From Sessilibacter corallicola (GTDB lineage Bacteria; Pseudomonadota; Gammaproteobacteria; Pseudomonadales; Cellvibrionaceae), in contig NZ_JAJSLX010000002.1 of NCBI RefSeq assembly GCF_021290925.1, positions 1,174,235-1,238,234 on the forward strand: a stretch of DNA of 64,000 nucleotides, read 5' to 3'. Below the pieces are notes generated by a model. That model made no database searches. It was not told the DNA's origin and worked only from the letters and a program-made list of their open reading frames with translations. The stretch's first letter is position 1, and the number at the start of each line of letters is the position of its first letter. This document shows, in pieces, positions 44,603 to 53,782 of the stretch. Position numbers and translations under genes: made by a program.

Positions 44603-45943
44603 ATGTTCCCACGAACCCGCTTAGCGTCAAGATTATCTCGTTATCACAACCAGTCGTTATCAAAATCGGAGCCGGTTGCCAGTGGCCGTTTGATTCGTGT
44701 GATTGGTTTAACGCTAGAAGCGGTGGGAATTCGTGCTCAACTGGGGCAACAGTGCAAAATATTTCTTGATCGCGATCATACCGTTACTGCCGAAGTGGTT
44801 GGCTTTTCCGATCAAAAAATTTACCTCATGCCAATAAAAAACATAGAAGGTCTAAAACCTGGTGCAAAAGTTTTACCCTTGGATGAGAACAACGGAATTG
44901 CCATCGGTGCGGATATTATCGGCCGAGTAATTGATGGCTTAGGTGATCCGTTAGACGGCAAACAAACCTGGTTGGCTGAAAACAGACTCAGTTTAACGCC
45001 CCACACCATTAATCCCATGAAGCGTGCGCTTATCCAAGACACCATGGATGTGGGAATCCGAGCCATTAATGCGTTGCTCACTGTGGGCAGAGGCCAAAGA
45101 ATCGGTTTATTTGCCGGTAGCGGTGTTGGTAAAAGTGTGTTGCTGGGAATGATCACCAAATACACCAACGCCGATATCGTTATTGTTGGATTAATTGGCG
45201 AGAGAGGTCGTGAAGTCAAAGAATTTATCGAACAAAACTTAGGCGAGGAAGGCCGCAAAAAAGCCGTTGTTGTTGCATCTCCTGCCGATGACCCACCGTT
45301 GATGAGATTGCGAGCTTCGCAATTAACAACACGCTTAGCGGAACACTACCGCGACCAGAAAAAACACGTGTTACTGCTGATGGATTCACTCACTCGATAC
45401 GCTCAAGCACAGCGTGAAATTGGTTTGGCTACCGGCGAGCCACCGACCACCAAAGGGTATCCGCCGTCGGTATTTTCTAAATTGCCGCAATTGGTGGAGC
45501 GCGCCGGTAACAGTGAAACCGGAGAAGGCTCTATTACCGCCATTTATACGGTGCTCACTGAAGGCGACGATTTACAAGACCCCATTGCCGACAGCGCCCG
45601 CGCAATTTTAGACGGCCACATTGTTCTGTCGAGACAATTGGCAGAAGAGGGCGTTTATCCGGCCATTGATATTGAAGCTTCCATCAGTCGGTTAATGACT
45701 CATCTTGTTGATAAAGAACAGCAGAGCAAAGCAAATAAATTTAAACAACTGTTATCGGTGTATCGTCAGAACAAAGATTTGATCAGTATGGGTGCTTATT
45801 CGGCAGGTGCCGACGGGTTGATTGACGAAGCGGTGGCCGCTCGCAAACTGCTGATTGATTTTATTCGTCAAGATATTGATGTTGCGGTTGATTATTCTAC
45901 CGCCGAGTCAGAATTAAAAAAATTACCCTTTAAGCATGTTTAA
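44603..45943 (+). CDS. fliI: Flagellum-specific ATPase FliI
   Basis: 446 residues. Walker A AGSGVGKS (171-178), GERGREVKEF, LMDSLTRYAQAQREIGLA, then the FliI-typical EPPTTKGYPPSVFSKLPQLVERAG and a C-terminal helical part (SRLMTHLVDKEQQSKANKFKQL). It unfolds or delivers export substrates to the FlhA/FlhB gate. The ATG 44603 has AGGGGA about 11 nt upstream. Same operon as fliH and fliJ. Confidence 0.97.
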   Translation: MFPRTRLASRLSRYHNQSLSKSEPVASGRLIRVIGLTLEAVGIRAQLGQQCKIFLDRDHTVTAEVVGFSDQKIYLMPIKNIEGLKPGAKVLPLDENNGIAIGADIIGRVIDGLGDPLDGKQTWLAENRLSLTPHTINPMKRALIQDTMDVGIRAINALLTVGRGQRIGLFAGSGVGKSVLLGMITKYTNADIVIVGLIGERGREVKEFIEQNLGEEGRKKAVVVASPADDPPLMRLRASQLTTRLAEHYRDQKKHVLLLMDSLTRYAQAQREIGLATGEPPTTKGYPPSVFSKLPQLVERAGNSETGEGSITAIYTVLTEGDDLQDPIADSARAILDGHIVLSRQLAEEGVYPAIDIEASISRLMTHLVDKEQQSKANKFKQLLSVYRQNKDLISMGAYSAGADGLIDEAVAARKLLIDFIRQDIDVAVDYSTAESELKKLPFKHV

Positions 45944-45960
45944 AAAGGTTTATTTGTACC

Positions 45961-46401
45961 ATGCGCTTTAACCAATACGTCTTAATGTTAAAAGTGGCCG
46001 AAAAAGAGGAATACAAAGCCGCGCAGTTGCTGCAACAGCAGAGAGACAACTTTTTATCGCAGCAACAACAAGTAGAGAGCATTGAGCAGTATTACGAACA
46101 ATACAAAAGCGAATTGTCTGAATCCACAAACGCAAATCTTCACTTGTTGGAGTCTAGGCGGAATTACTTACACCAACTGGATTACTTATTGAAATCTCAG
46201 AGCGAAAACCTAGAGATCATTCGTCAACAACTTGAAAAATCAAAAACTTTTTGGTTAGAAAAGCATCGACGAAAGCAAAAAATACAAGAAGCCGCTAGCA
46301 ATGCCGAACGTCTCCACAGAACGCAGTTAGAGAAAAAGCAACAACAATCCATCGACGACAGTTACAGCCAGCGTAACCCCGCCAGATCGCCGCTCCAGTA
46401 G
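45961..46401 (+). CDS. fliJ: Flagellar export protein FliJ
   Basis: 146 residues, one long Gln/Glu/Lys-rich coiled coil (AAQLLQQQRDNFLSQQQQVESIEQYYEQY, ending KIQEAASNAERLHRTQLEKKQQQ). FliJ is the central stalk of the FliI ring and links it to FlhA. It starts 17 bp after fliI. In related bacteria the operon continues toward fliK; here a solo MITE end and an unrelated epimerase gene follow. Confidence 0.92.
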   Translation: MRFNQYVLMLKVAEKEEYKAAQLLQQQRDNFLSQQQQVESIEQYYEQYKSELSESTNANLHLLESRRNYLHQLDYLLKSQSENLEIIRQQLEKSKTFWLEKHRRKQKIQEAASNAERLHRTQLEKKQQQSIDDSYSQRNPARSPLQ

Positions 46402-46428
46402 CATTGCCCAAGTTTAATAGTATTCGTA

Positions 46429-46450
46429 CTCAGGTTAATCAGAGGCTCCT
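46429..46450. repeat. Solo MITE right end downstream of fliJ
   Basis: AGGTTAATCAGAGGCTCC (46432-46449), identical to the right end of the full copies over these 18 bp, then TTTA. No left end or centre is present. The gap 46402-46732 otherwise shows no gene. Confidence 0.75.
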
Positions 46451-46732
46451 TTAGACAAGATTGGAGAATTATTATTGATCCAATGATAGATTCTTGCTGT
46501 AACAATGAAAGGATGTAAAAGGCGTATCACACAGGTGAATTATGATCGATCAACCCAAGTGCAGTTTTAGTGGTTATCATGAATCATTGTAAAAGCAATA
46601 AACGCAATTATTTACATAACCCTGAGAAAAGACAGTTTACATTAACTTAATAAACACATATAACTTATTTACAAAGTTAGCGCACGCGCGGTATCCAGTA
46701 ATGGCGGCGCTAACTAAGGATTGGATCGAATC

Positions 46733-47620
46733 ATGAATATTTTGATGACGGGTGGAACAGGGTTTATTGGCCGCCAGCTAATAGCGAGTGGGCAGCAACA
46801 CACATTTACCGTGCTTACCCGCCAATCCTCTCCGGTGTTTGCTTCGGCAAACGTCAAAGTAATCAATACGCTGCAATATCTATCTGATTTGAATGAATTC
46901 GACGCAGTGATAAATCTTGCCGGTGAACCGATTGTTGGCCGCCGCTGGAGTGACGCTCAAAAACAAAAGATTCGAGCCAGTCGGATTCAAACAACGCAAC
47001 AATTGGTTGAATTATTTGAGCGTTCGAGTTCGGCGCCAGAGGTATTTTTGTCGGGATCGGCCATTGGGATATACGGCGACACCGGTGAACAAAAAGTCGA
47101 TGAGTTTTCAGACATTGCGCACAATCAAAACGATTTCGCGCAAACTCTTTGCCGCGATTGGGAGGCCGAAGCCTGTAACGTTAAAAATTCGCGTTTGGTG
47201 TTATTGCGAACCGGAATTGTATTGGGCGACGGCGGCGCCCTAGCGCAAATGTTACCGGCGTTTAAATTTGGTTTCGGAGGCCCGTTAGCCACCGGTAGTC
47301 AGTATATGTCGTGGATTCATCTGCAAGACATAGTAACCGCGATTTATTACGTATTAGACGCGGAAGATGTTTCCGGTTCAGTCAATTTAGTGGCACCAAA
47401 CCCGGTAACCAATGCGCAATTCACTAAAGCGCTGGCAAAAGCGTGCGGTCGCTGGGCGCCGTTTCGCGTTCCCAAATGTGCGCTTAAATTACTGTTGGGT
47501 GAATCGTCTCAGCTATTGACCGACAGTCAACGAATTATTCCGTCACAGTTGTTGAATAATAAATTTGAGTTTGCCTATCCCAACATTGATGAAGCATTCT
47601 CAGATTTAAGGAGCCTCTGA
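46733..47620 (+). CDS. TIGR01777-type NAD(P)-dependent epimerase (YfcH-like)
   Basis: 295 residues, near the 297 of E. coli YfcH. Rossmann start MNILMTGGTGFIGRQLI, then INLAGEPIVGRRWSDAQKQKIRASRI, SGSAIGIYGDTGEQ, GPLATGSQYMSWIHLQDIV and a C-terminal VPKCALKLLLGESSQLLTDSQRIIPSQLL: the full YfcH/SulA-like epimerase family pattern. Function is not established in the family. ATG 46733 is chosen (GGA 7 nt upstream). The last residues and the TGA stop come from the left end of the adjoining MITE-like element. It sits between fliJ and the Hpt gene, where flagellar genes are expected. Confidence 0.88.
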   Translation: MNILMTGGTGFIGRQLIASGQQHTFTVLTRQSSPVFASANVKVINTLQYLSDLNEFDAVINLAGEPIVGRRWSDAQKQKIRASRIQTTQQLVELFERSSSAPEVFLSGSAIGIYGDTGEQKVDEFSDIAHNQNDFAQTLCRDWEAEACNVKNSRLVLLRTGIVLGDGGALAQMLPAFKFGFGGPLATGSQYMSWIHLQDIVTAIYYVLDAEDVSGSVNLVAPNPVTNAQFTKALAKACGRWAPFRVPKCALKLLLGESSQLLTDSQRIIPSQLLNNKFEFAYPNIDEAFSDLRSL

Positions 47621-47872
47621 TTAACCTCAACATTACTCAGCGTGGTTTCAAGCGTGCAGTTGCAAGGCGCCGTTTGCAATTAATGGCCGTAGTCCTTAAT
47701 AAAAACGGCAACGCCGCAAATGTGCGCTTGAGACCGCGCCTTTCAGGGCCTGCCAGTTTTTTCCTGCTCTGCGTTGTGCTTTTTCGATTTAACCCGTTAG
47801 ATCTTCAAAAGCACGCCTTAATCAGAAAAAAACTCCTTGGCCTGAGTGATCTTGAGGTTAATCAGAGGCTCC
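47610..47872. mobile_element. MITE-like element, full copy 2
   Basis: 263 bp, same ends as the copy at 36156 (left tip GGAGCC at 47610, right tip GGCTCC ending 47872), flanked by TTAA on both sides (47606-47609 and 47873-47876). Interior nearly identical to copy 1, including the nested palindrome. No transposase. Its left end overlaps the end of the epimerase coding sequence. Confidence 0.88.
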
Positions 47873-47917
47873 TTAATCAATTAATTACGAATTTAAAATA
47901 AGCATACGTGTTTGGTT

Positions 47918-48271
47918 ATGGCAGAAACAAAATATTTTGACAGCTACGCACTCTCGAGCTTGAAAGAAATTCTCGCCGGTGATTTTGAGAATTTACTCAG
48001 TGCCTACCGAAAAGACGTATGCGAGCACTTTGATGTTATCCTACATCATTTAAAGCAAGACGATCGATCGGGTGTACTAAAATCCGTTCACAGTTTAAAA
48101 GGCTCCAGCGGCAACATAGGAGCCTTGGCGTTTTCAAAAATTTGTGAGAACTTTGAAACCTCAGTTAAAGACAACGAAGATTCTAGTATCGAAGAAAACA
48201 GCCGTTTGTTTTTCGAATCGAAAACACCATTGCTGCTCGAAATCGATTCCTTGTTAGAAACTTGTTGTTAG
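47918..48271 (+). CDS. Hpt (histidine phosphotransfer) domain protein
   Basis: 117 residues, single Hpt four-helix domain with the phospho-accepting His in VHSLKGSSGNIGA. The domain covers almost the whole protein. ATG 47918 is chosen over TTG 47912. It probably relays phosphate between a hybrid kinase and a response regulator; the partner is not in this window. Similar Hpt genes are found beside fliK in some related marine bacteria (my recollection). The full-copy MITE lies 40 bp upstream, so its original promoter or operon linkage may have been broken. Confidence 0.82.
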   Translation: MAETKYFDSYALSSLKEILAGDFENLLSAYRKDVCEHFDVILHHLKQDDRSGVLKSVHSLKGSSGNIGALAFSKICENFETSVKDNEDSSIEENSRLFFESKTPLLLEIDSLLETCC

Positions 48272-48479
48272 CTATACATTGCTAGATATACGTTGTAAGA
48301 AGCCTGGGTTTAGTACGATTGAGTATTAAACCAACACCGCCATTAAAAGAAAATAGTCGCCCTTCCTTTTAATTTTTACCCTAATATTGGTTCTTCTTTT
48401 GCTTTTCCTTCCCCGTGAATTGTAACGGCTTCTAAACGGCATGAAGTTGCCGCTCATTTTGACTTCATAGGAAAAGTAA

Positions 48480-49658
48480 ATGACAGGTGCAATTGATAAA
48501 GCGGTAAGCCCTTTAAGTTTTGAAACATCGTCTTCGGACACGAAAAAATCGGTTAATTCCTCTCATGAGGGTGAAGAGTTTTCTGATGTCTTTGAACAAG
48601 CAAACGCTCATAAAACTGAAGAGCGTTCCAGTGCGAAAAAAGACGATGCCCATTCTTCGTCAGATTCGATTAATCATCAAGATCCTGAGAATGCTCAAGC
48701 GGAAAATTCTCCAATAATTGGTGATGGAGAAGCGTTGGATGAACAATCGCTGTCAGAAATACGAAGTTTATTAACCGACTCAACTGCGAGTCAGCCTAAT
48801 GGTTTAGTGAGTAGTCCATTGTCACTTTCTGGATTAAATTTGGCTGCCTACACCGTCAATGCCGACGGTAGTTTGGTTGCCTCTATAAATCCAGAAGCCG
48901 CTGGAACCAATCCAAGCGCGTCTTTGTTTGCGGGATTGTCACTGAATTCTGGGCAAGTAAAACTGTCCGACTCGCAACTAAAATCTTTAAATCCGTTGGA
49001 TACTCAACTCAGAACCGCCGGGGTTAATAATCCGCTCGGATTATCGAATTCGGTGTTGTTGAATGATTACGCGCTCGCAGATGTATCCGCTGATTTGGTT
49101 GAGCTTGGCCAAAATTTATCAAAATTTACGACTGCAGAAACGGCTAGCACACCATTAAAAGCCGACTTTTTATCGGCACTAACATCAATTCAAACAGGCG
49201 ACCGCTCGGGAACATTTAATTCCAATTTAGTGGCGTCACTGCCGGTTTCTCATTCTGGTTGGGGCGAGCAAATTGGACAAAAAGTGTTATATATGGCAAG
49301 TCAGGGATTGTCAGAAGCTGAAATTCAGTTAGACCCACCAGAACTTGGTCCGCTGCAAGCACGGGTGAGTATTAACAATGACCAAGCCCAAGTGACTTTT
49401 AACAGCCACTCTTCCCAGGTACGCGATGCGTTGGAACAATCGGTCGCACGATTGCGAGAATTACTGTCTGGAGAAGGAATCGACCTGGTTAACGTTAATG
49501 TCTCGGACAATCCTCATCAGCAGCAAAGACAAAATGCTGACGCCAATGAATTAGGTATTGCTGATAGAGAATTAGTTACAGACGAAAACGCAGTGTTAGA
49601 AAATGCGATGCGTGAACCGGAAAAAGTAAGCCAATATATTGTCGACGATTATATCTAA
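48480..49658 (+). CDS. fliK: Flagellar hook-length control protein FliK
   Basis: 392 residues. The long low-complexity Ser/Asn/Glu/Asp-rich N-terminal part is unconserved. The C-terminal export-switch domain (about 250-345) has SGWGEQIGQKVLYMASQGLSEAEIQLDPPELGPLQARVSINNDQAQVTFNSH and VRDALEQSVARLRELL, the FliK signature. It measures the hook and switches FlhB specificity. AGGA upstream of ATG 48480. Confidence 0.93.
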   Translation: MTGAIDKAVSPLSFETSSSDTKKSVNSSHEGEEFSDVFEQANAHKTEERSSAKKDDAHSSSDSINHQDPENAQAENSPIIGDGEALDEQSLSEIRSLLTDSTASQPNGLVSSPLSLSGLNLAAYTVNADGSLVASINPEAAGTNPSASLFAGLSLNSGQVKLSDSQLKSLNPLDTQLRTAGVNNPLGLSNSVLLNDYALADVSADLVELGQNLSKFTTAETASTPLKADFLSALTSIQTGDRSGTFNSNLVASLPVSHSGWGEQIGQKVLYMASQGLSEAEIQLDPPELGPLQARVSINNDQAQVTFNSHSSQVRDALEQSVARLRELLSGEGIDLVNVNVSDNPHQQQRQNADANELGIADRELVTDENAVLENAMREPEKVSQYIVDDYI

Positions 49659-49696
49659 CGTAAATTTCGTAAGTTCCACACGGATGTGGAATTAAC

Positions 49697-49712
49697 TAAT
49701 CAGGGGCTGCTT
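49697..49712. repeat. Degenerate MITE-end-like sequence after fliK
   Basis: TAATCAGGGGCTGCTT resembles the right end TAATCAGAGGCTCCTT with two mismatches, 38 bp after the fliK stop. Weak on its own; noted because of the other ends nearby. Confidence 0.35.
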
Positions 49713-49832
49713 AGCTTCACAATTTAGATACTTTAATTTTCCTTTTTTGAAATTTGGTTTCTTTATTTTCAGAATAACGAATCTTAATTTAGTTCACTAA
49801 TTTTATATTCCCCTCAAAATTGCCTTTGTTTG

Positions 49833-49850
49833 AAGGCACATCTATTGCAA
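49833..49850 (+). promoter_or_regulatory. Sigma54 promoter of the fliL operon
   Basis: AAGGCACATCTATTGCAA: GG at 49835-49836 and GC at 49847-49848, 10 nt apart, strong match to the -24/-12 consensus (GGCAC, TTGCA), 49 bp before the fliL ATG. Confidence 0.82.
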
Positions 49851-49898
49851 TTCTTATATTCCAGAGACTGAATTCTTAATAAACGACGAGCTTTTGAC

Positions 49899-50435
49899 AT
49901 GGCGGACGAAGAAGAAGCAGAAGCGGCCGAGGAAGAAGGCGGTGGTGGCGGTAAGAAGAAAATAATCATATTGATTGTCATCGGTTTACTGCTGGTGTTG
50001 TTGTCTGTCGGCGGAACCGTTGCCGTTCTTACCATGTTTAAAGAAGAACCACCACCAGAAGAATTGGCCGAAGGCGAAGAAGCAGCCGAGGAAGAAGAGG
50101 CAGAAGAAGTAAAATTACCGGCGATTTACTTTCCGTTAAATCCACCAATTTTACTGACGTATCCCGATAAAGGCCGTCAGCGTTACGCGCAAATAGAAAT
50201 TACCTTAATGGCTCGATCAGATACCGTTGTCGCAGAAATAGAATTGCATTCCTCTCGCATTCGCAATGATCTTATTTTGGCATTTAGCGGCATGGAATAC
50301 GCGGAAATACAAACGCCAGAAGGCAAAGAATTAATGCGGCAACAAGCGCTCATTGTTGTGCAAGACATCATGACCGAAGAAATTGACGAACCCGGAATAG
50401 AGCAGGTTTTATTTACAAACTTGGTCATGCAATAA
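49899..50435 (+). CDS. fliL: Flagellar basal body-associated protein FliL
   Basis: 178 residues. Short acidic and Gly-rich cytosolic start (EEEAEAAEEEGGGGG), one membrane helix (IIILIVIGLLLVLLSVGGTVAVL), an unusually Glu-rich periplasmic linker, then the conserved FliL domain (PLNPPILLTY, RQRYAQIEITLMARSD, GKELMRQQALIVVQDIM). It supports stators around the rotor. First gene of the sigma54-driven fliLMNOPQR-flhB operon. Confidence 0.94.
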   Translation: MADEEEAEAAEEEGGGGGKKKIIILIVIGLLLVLLSVGGTVAVLTMFKEEPPPEELAEGEEAAEEEEAEEVKLPAIYFPLNPPILLTYPDKGRQRYAQIEITLMARSDTVVAEIELHSSRIRNDLILAFSGMEYAEIQTPEGKELMRQQALIVVQDIMTEEIDEPGIEQVLFTNLVMQ

Positions 50436-50447
50436 GTGGAGCCATAG

Positions 50448-51479
50448 GTGCAAGATTTATTATCACAAGATGAAATCGATGCGCTGTTACACGGCGTAGA
50501 CGATGGCGACATCGAGGTAGAATCGGACGCGGAACCCGGATCGGCTACGGGATACGATCTAACCAGCCAAGATCGTATTGTTCGCGGTCGAATGCCAACG
50601 CTGGAAATGATCAACGAACGCTTTGCTCGCTACACTCGTATTAGTATGTTTAATTTACTGAGACGTACGGCAGATGTCTCGGTAGGCGGTGTGCAGATTT
50701 TGAAGTTTGGTGAATACGTTCACACGCTTTATGTTCCCACTAGTTTAAACATGGTGAAGTTTCGTCCTTTACGTGGTACGGCACTGGTTATTTTGGATGC
50801 AAAGTTGGTATTTAAATTGGTGGATAATTTTTTTGGTGGCGATGGTCGTCACGCCAAAATTGAAGGCCGAGAATTTACACCCACCGAATTGCGAGTTGTG
50901 CAAATGGTATTGCAACAAGCGTTTATTGATTTGGCCGAAGCATGGAAAGCGGTATTGCCGTTGGAATTCGAATTTATTAATTCCGAAGTAAATCCATCAA
51001 TGGCGAATATTGTCAGCCCCAGCGAAGTAGTTGTCGTAAGTACGTTTCACATTGAATTAGACGGCGGTGGCGGAGAACTTCAAATAACCATTCCTTATTC
51101 AACGGTAGAACCGATTCGGGAAATGTTGGATGCAGGCTTACAAAGCGACAGCGACGATCGCGATGACCGGTGGATTGTTGCCTTGCGTGAAGATGTATTA
51201 GAAGCCTCGGTTGATATTGAGTGTGAAATTGCTAACACCGATTTGAAATTGCGAGACATCATGAACATGAAAGAAGGCGACGTTGTCCCCATTGAAATGC
51301 CGCCTTACCACGTGGTGACAGCCAATCAAGTGCCCATGTTTCGGTCTACACTCGGTCAGTACGATGGTAATTTAGCGTTAAAAATTCTGAGTTTTGTTGA
51401 ACGTTCCAAAGTTCAAGAAAAAAATCAGCTGACACAAAATCAATTATTGGAAGAAGCGGAGAACTTAGATCGTGAGTGA
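50448..51479 (+). CDS. fliM: Flagellar motor switch protein FliM
   Basis: 343 residues. The N-terminal CheY-P-binding peptide LLSQDEIDALLHG, a middle CheC-like domain (GRMPTLEMINERFARY, VQILKFGEYVHTL) and a C-terminal SpoA/FliN-like domain (LKLRDIMNMKEGDVVPIEM) are in the expected order. The GTG start at 50448 has GGAG upstream, 12 bp after fliL. It overlaps fliN by 8 bp. Confidence 0.96.
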   Translation: MQDLLSQDEIDALLHGVDDGDIEVESDAEPGSATGYDLTSQDRIVRGRMPTLEMINERFARYTRISMFNLLRRTADVSVGGVQILKFGEYVHTLYVPTSLNMVKFRPLRGTALVILDAKLVFKLVDNFFGGDGRHAKIEGREFTPTELRVVQMVLQQAFIDLAEAWKAVLPLEFEFINSEVNPSMANIVSPSEVVVVSTFHIELDGGGGELQITIPYSTVEPIREMLDAGLQSDSDDRDDRWIVALREDVLEASVDIECEIANTDLKLRDIMNMKEGDVVPIEMPPYHVVTANQVPMFRSTLGQYDGNLALKILSFVERSKVQEKNQLTQNQLLEEAENLDRE

Positions 51480-51948
51480 AGAAACTCCGGATGATGACAA
51501 CCCAGAAGGTGGTGAACCCGATCAAGACGCCATGGCCGACGAATGGGCCGCGGCTATGTCGGAACAAGTGGAAAGTGAAGAGGGCGGTGGCGAAACTGAC
51601 TCAGAAAGCTCGGAGGGATCTGGCAGTAACGCTGAGGCTATGGATCTCGATGAATTTTCTCAGGCTCCCAATGTTAATCCGACAGACAACCCCGATTTAG
51701 ACGTTATTCTCGATATTCCTGTGACCATTTCGATGCAAGTGGGAAGCACGTCGATCAGTATTCGAAATTTATTACAGCTCAATCAGGGTTCGGTGATTGA
51801 ATTGGATCGGCTCGCGGGAGAGCCATTGGATGTGTTAGTGAATGGAACATTGATTGCGCACGGTGAAGTGGTAGTTGTGAATGAGAAATTCGGTATTCGG
51901 ATGACAGACGTTATCAGTGCGTCTGAACGAATTAAACGACTAAAGTGA
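51472..51948 (+). CDS. fliN: Flagellar motor switch protein FliN
   Basis: 158 residues. An acidic disordered first half is followed by the SpoA domain NPDLDVILDIPVTISMQVGSTSISIRNLLQLNQGSVIELDRLAGEPLDVLVNGTLIAHGEVVVVNEKFGIRMTDV, a full FliN match. It forms the C-ring base and binds FliH. The GTG start overlaps fliM; the stop overlaps the fliO start. Confidence 0.96.
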   Translation: MSEETPDDDNPEGGEPDQDAMADEWAAAMSEQVESEEGGGETDSESSEGSGSNAEAMDLDEFSQAPNVNPTDNPDLDVILDIPVTISMQVGSTSISIRNLLQLNQGSVIELDRLAGEPLDVLVNGTLIAHGEVVVVNEKFGIRMTDVISASERIKRLK

Positions 51949-52550
51949 AACCTATGACTATTAATCAAAGTATTAAACGTGTATTGATTGGCGGTATTCT
52001 TTATTTATTTAACATGTCCTCCGCGTTAGCGGCAAGCTCGTCGGTAATCAATGAGACGATAACCGCAGACGTAATCATTGGCTTGGTGGGTATCGTTGCG
52101 GTTATTTTGGTATTGGGATGGTTGGCAAACTACTTAAAAAATAACTCCAAGTACGCGGCGCAAGGCAAACTAAAATTGATCAGCCAATTGCCGGTCGGAG
52201 TAAAAGAACGTGTTGCCATTATTGATGTGGGCGGCCAACACATTGTTGTCGGCGTAACCGCAAACTCGATTAATAAATTGCACGTGTTAGAGGATCAAGA
52301 ACGGTTTTCGTCAAGTAATGATGAACACCTAAAAGATAAACAAAAAGAATCAAATATTATTAGAATTTATTTTGCTATCGAATGGCTGATAGAAAAAGTC
52401 TCAAAATACGCGGCTCGTTTTAACAAAAGTAAATTGGAATCGCCTAAAGTTATCGCCAGCTCTACGCAAGTTAACTGCCCGGAAAAGCCCGATTTTAGCG
52501 AGGTTATCAGCGGTTGTAGCAACGTTATCAGTATTAAGGATAAGCAGTGA
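51945..52550 (+). CDS. fliO: Flagellar biosynthesis protein FliO
   Basis: 201 residues. A cleavable-looking N-terminal segment ([17 protein letters not shown]) is followed by a membrane helix ([22 protein letters not shown]) and the FliO domain [29 protein letters not shown]. It has a ~75-residue C-terminal tail containing an amphipathic stretch ([19 protein letters not shown]), longer than common FliO. The GTG at 51945 overlaps the fliN stop; ATG 51954 is an equally possible start. Confidence 0.88.
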   Translation: MKPMTINQSIKRVLIGGILYLFNMSSALAASSSVINETITADVIIGLVGIVAVILVLGWLANYLKNNSKYAAQGKLKLISQLPVGVKERVAIIDVGGQHIVVGVTANSINKLHVLEDQERFSSSNDEHLKDKQKESNIIRIYFAIEWLIEKVSKYAARFNKSKLESPKVIASSTQVNCPEKPDFSEVISGCSNVISIKDKQ

Positions 52551-52551
52551 T

Positions 52552-53454
52552 ATGTCGGCAAAACGGCCATTGATACACCTTGTATGGCAATGGCTGTTGC
52601 CGCTAGTACTGTTGATGCCCGTTGATATTTACGCACAAACCGTAACCGATAGCTCGAACGTTACTACCAGTAACTCCTCAAAATCAGTAAACTCTTCTTC
52701 GGTTGTGAATGGCGGTAATAATCAAGAAGCCCGTAACCAAGAAAACAATAAAGATCTAATTCCACTTGAAGGTATTCCGGGGTTGCCTGCCTTAACGGTA
52801 ACGACAAATCCCGATGGCTCGCAAGAATATACCGTAACACTGCAAATTCTTGCGATAATGACGGCACTGACCTTCATTCCCGCGATTTTAATGATGATGA
52901 CTTCTTTCACCCGAATTATCATTGTTTTTGCCATTCTTCGTCAGGCGTTAGGTTTGCAGCAGTCGCCATCGAATCAAATATTGATTGGTTTATCGTTATT
53001 TTTAACGCTTTTTATTATGTCGCCGGTTTTTGAGGTGATTAATCAAAACGCCATTCAACCCTACATTAACGAGTCGATTGATTCACGCCAAGCGGTTAAA
53101 AATATCGCCGAACCTATGCATCATTTTATGATGTCACAAACCCGAGAGTCAGACATAAAATTATTTTTAGATATTGGCGGCTATGAAAATATTGCTTCGC
53201 CCAATGACGTACCGTTTGTTGCTCTAGTTCCGGCGTTTGTTACCAGTGAACTTAAAACCGCATTTCAGATTGGTTTTATTATTTTTATTCCGTTTTTAGT
53301 GATTGATATCGTTGTGGCTTCGGTTTTAATGGCAATGGGTATGATGATGTTGTCGCCGTTGATTATTTCTCTGCCATTCAAAATCATGTTGTTTGTTTTG
53401 GTTGATGGTTGGGCACTGATCATCGGAAGTATCGCTTCCAGTTTTGGTGTGTGA
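52552..53454 (+). CDS. fliP: Flagellar export gate protein FliP
   Basis: 300 residues. The N-terminal signal-like segment ([19 protein letters not shown]) and a Ser/Asn-rich linker precede four membrane helices. Conserved motifs are [52 protein letters not shown] and [25 protein letters not shown]. Core of the FliPQR export pore. It ends 52 bp before fliQ. Confidence 0.97.
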   Translation: MSAKRPLIHLVWQWLLPLVLLMPVDIYAQTVTDSSNVTTSNSSKSVNSSSVVNGGNNQEARNQENNKDLIPLEGIPGLPALTVTTNPDGSQEYTVTLQILAIMTALTFIPAILMMMTSFTRIIIVFAILRQALGLQQSPSNQILIGLSLFLTLFIMSPVFEVINQNAIQPYINESIDSRQAVKNIAEPMHHFMMSQTRESDIKLFLDIGGYENIASPNDVPFVALVPAFVTSELKTAFQIGFIIFIPFLVIDIVVASVLMAMGMMMLSPLIISLPFKIMLFVLVDGWALIIGSIASSFGV

Positions 53455-53506
53455 ATTAAACTCGAAATTTTCGTCTTATGCTGTAAATCTTATAGAAGAG
53501 GTAATA

Positions 53507-53776
53507 ATGACACCCGAAGTTGTGATGGATTTATTCGCCAATGCATTTTTGATTACGGTTATGATGATAACCGTAATTGTTGGGCCGAGCTTGATTGTCG
53601 GTTTGATTGTCAGCGTGTTTCAAGCAGCAACGCAAATTAACGAACAAACATTAAGCTTTTTGCCTCGTCTTATCGTTACGTTATTAACAATTATGGTCGC
53701 CGGTGCTTGGTTACTAACAAAGCTGATGGATTTGTTCATTCGCTTGATTACCGACATTCCAATTCTGATTGGCTGA
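53507..53776 (+). CDS. fliQ: Flagellar export gate protein FliQ
   Basis: 89 residues, exactly the family length, two membrane helices; LIVGLIVSVFQAATQINEQTLSFLPRL is the FliQ signature. ATG 53507 is chosen because GAGG lies 7 nt upstream and the length fits; a longer in-frame reading from GTG 53444 adds an unconserved stretch. Confidence 0.96.
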   Translation: MTPEVVMDLFANAFLITVMMITVIVGPSLIVGLIVSVFQAATQINEQTLSFLPRLIVTLLTIMVAGAWLLTKLMDLFIRLITDIPILIG

Positions 53777-53782
53777 TAACCC

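Noticed and set aside
47674-47901. 75-codon ORF inside the second MITE copy
   Set aside because: No matching uninterrupted frame of the same extent is evident in copy 1, there is no ribosome site, and the internal palindrome explains the conservation better.
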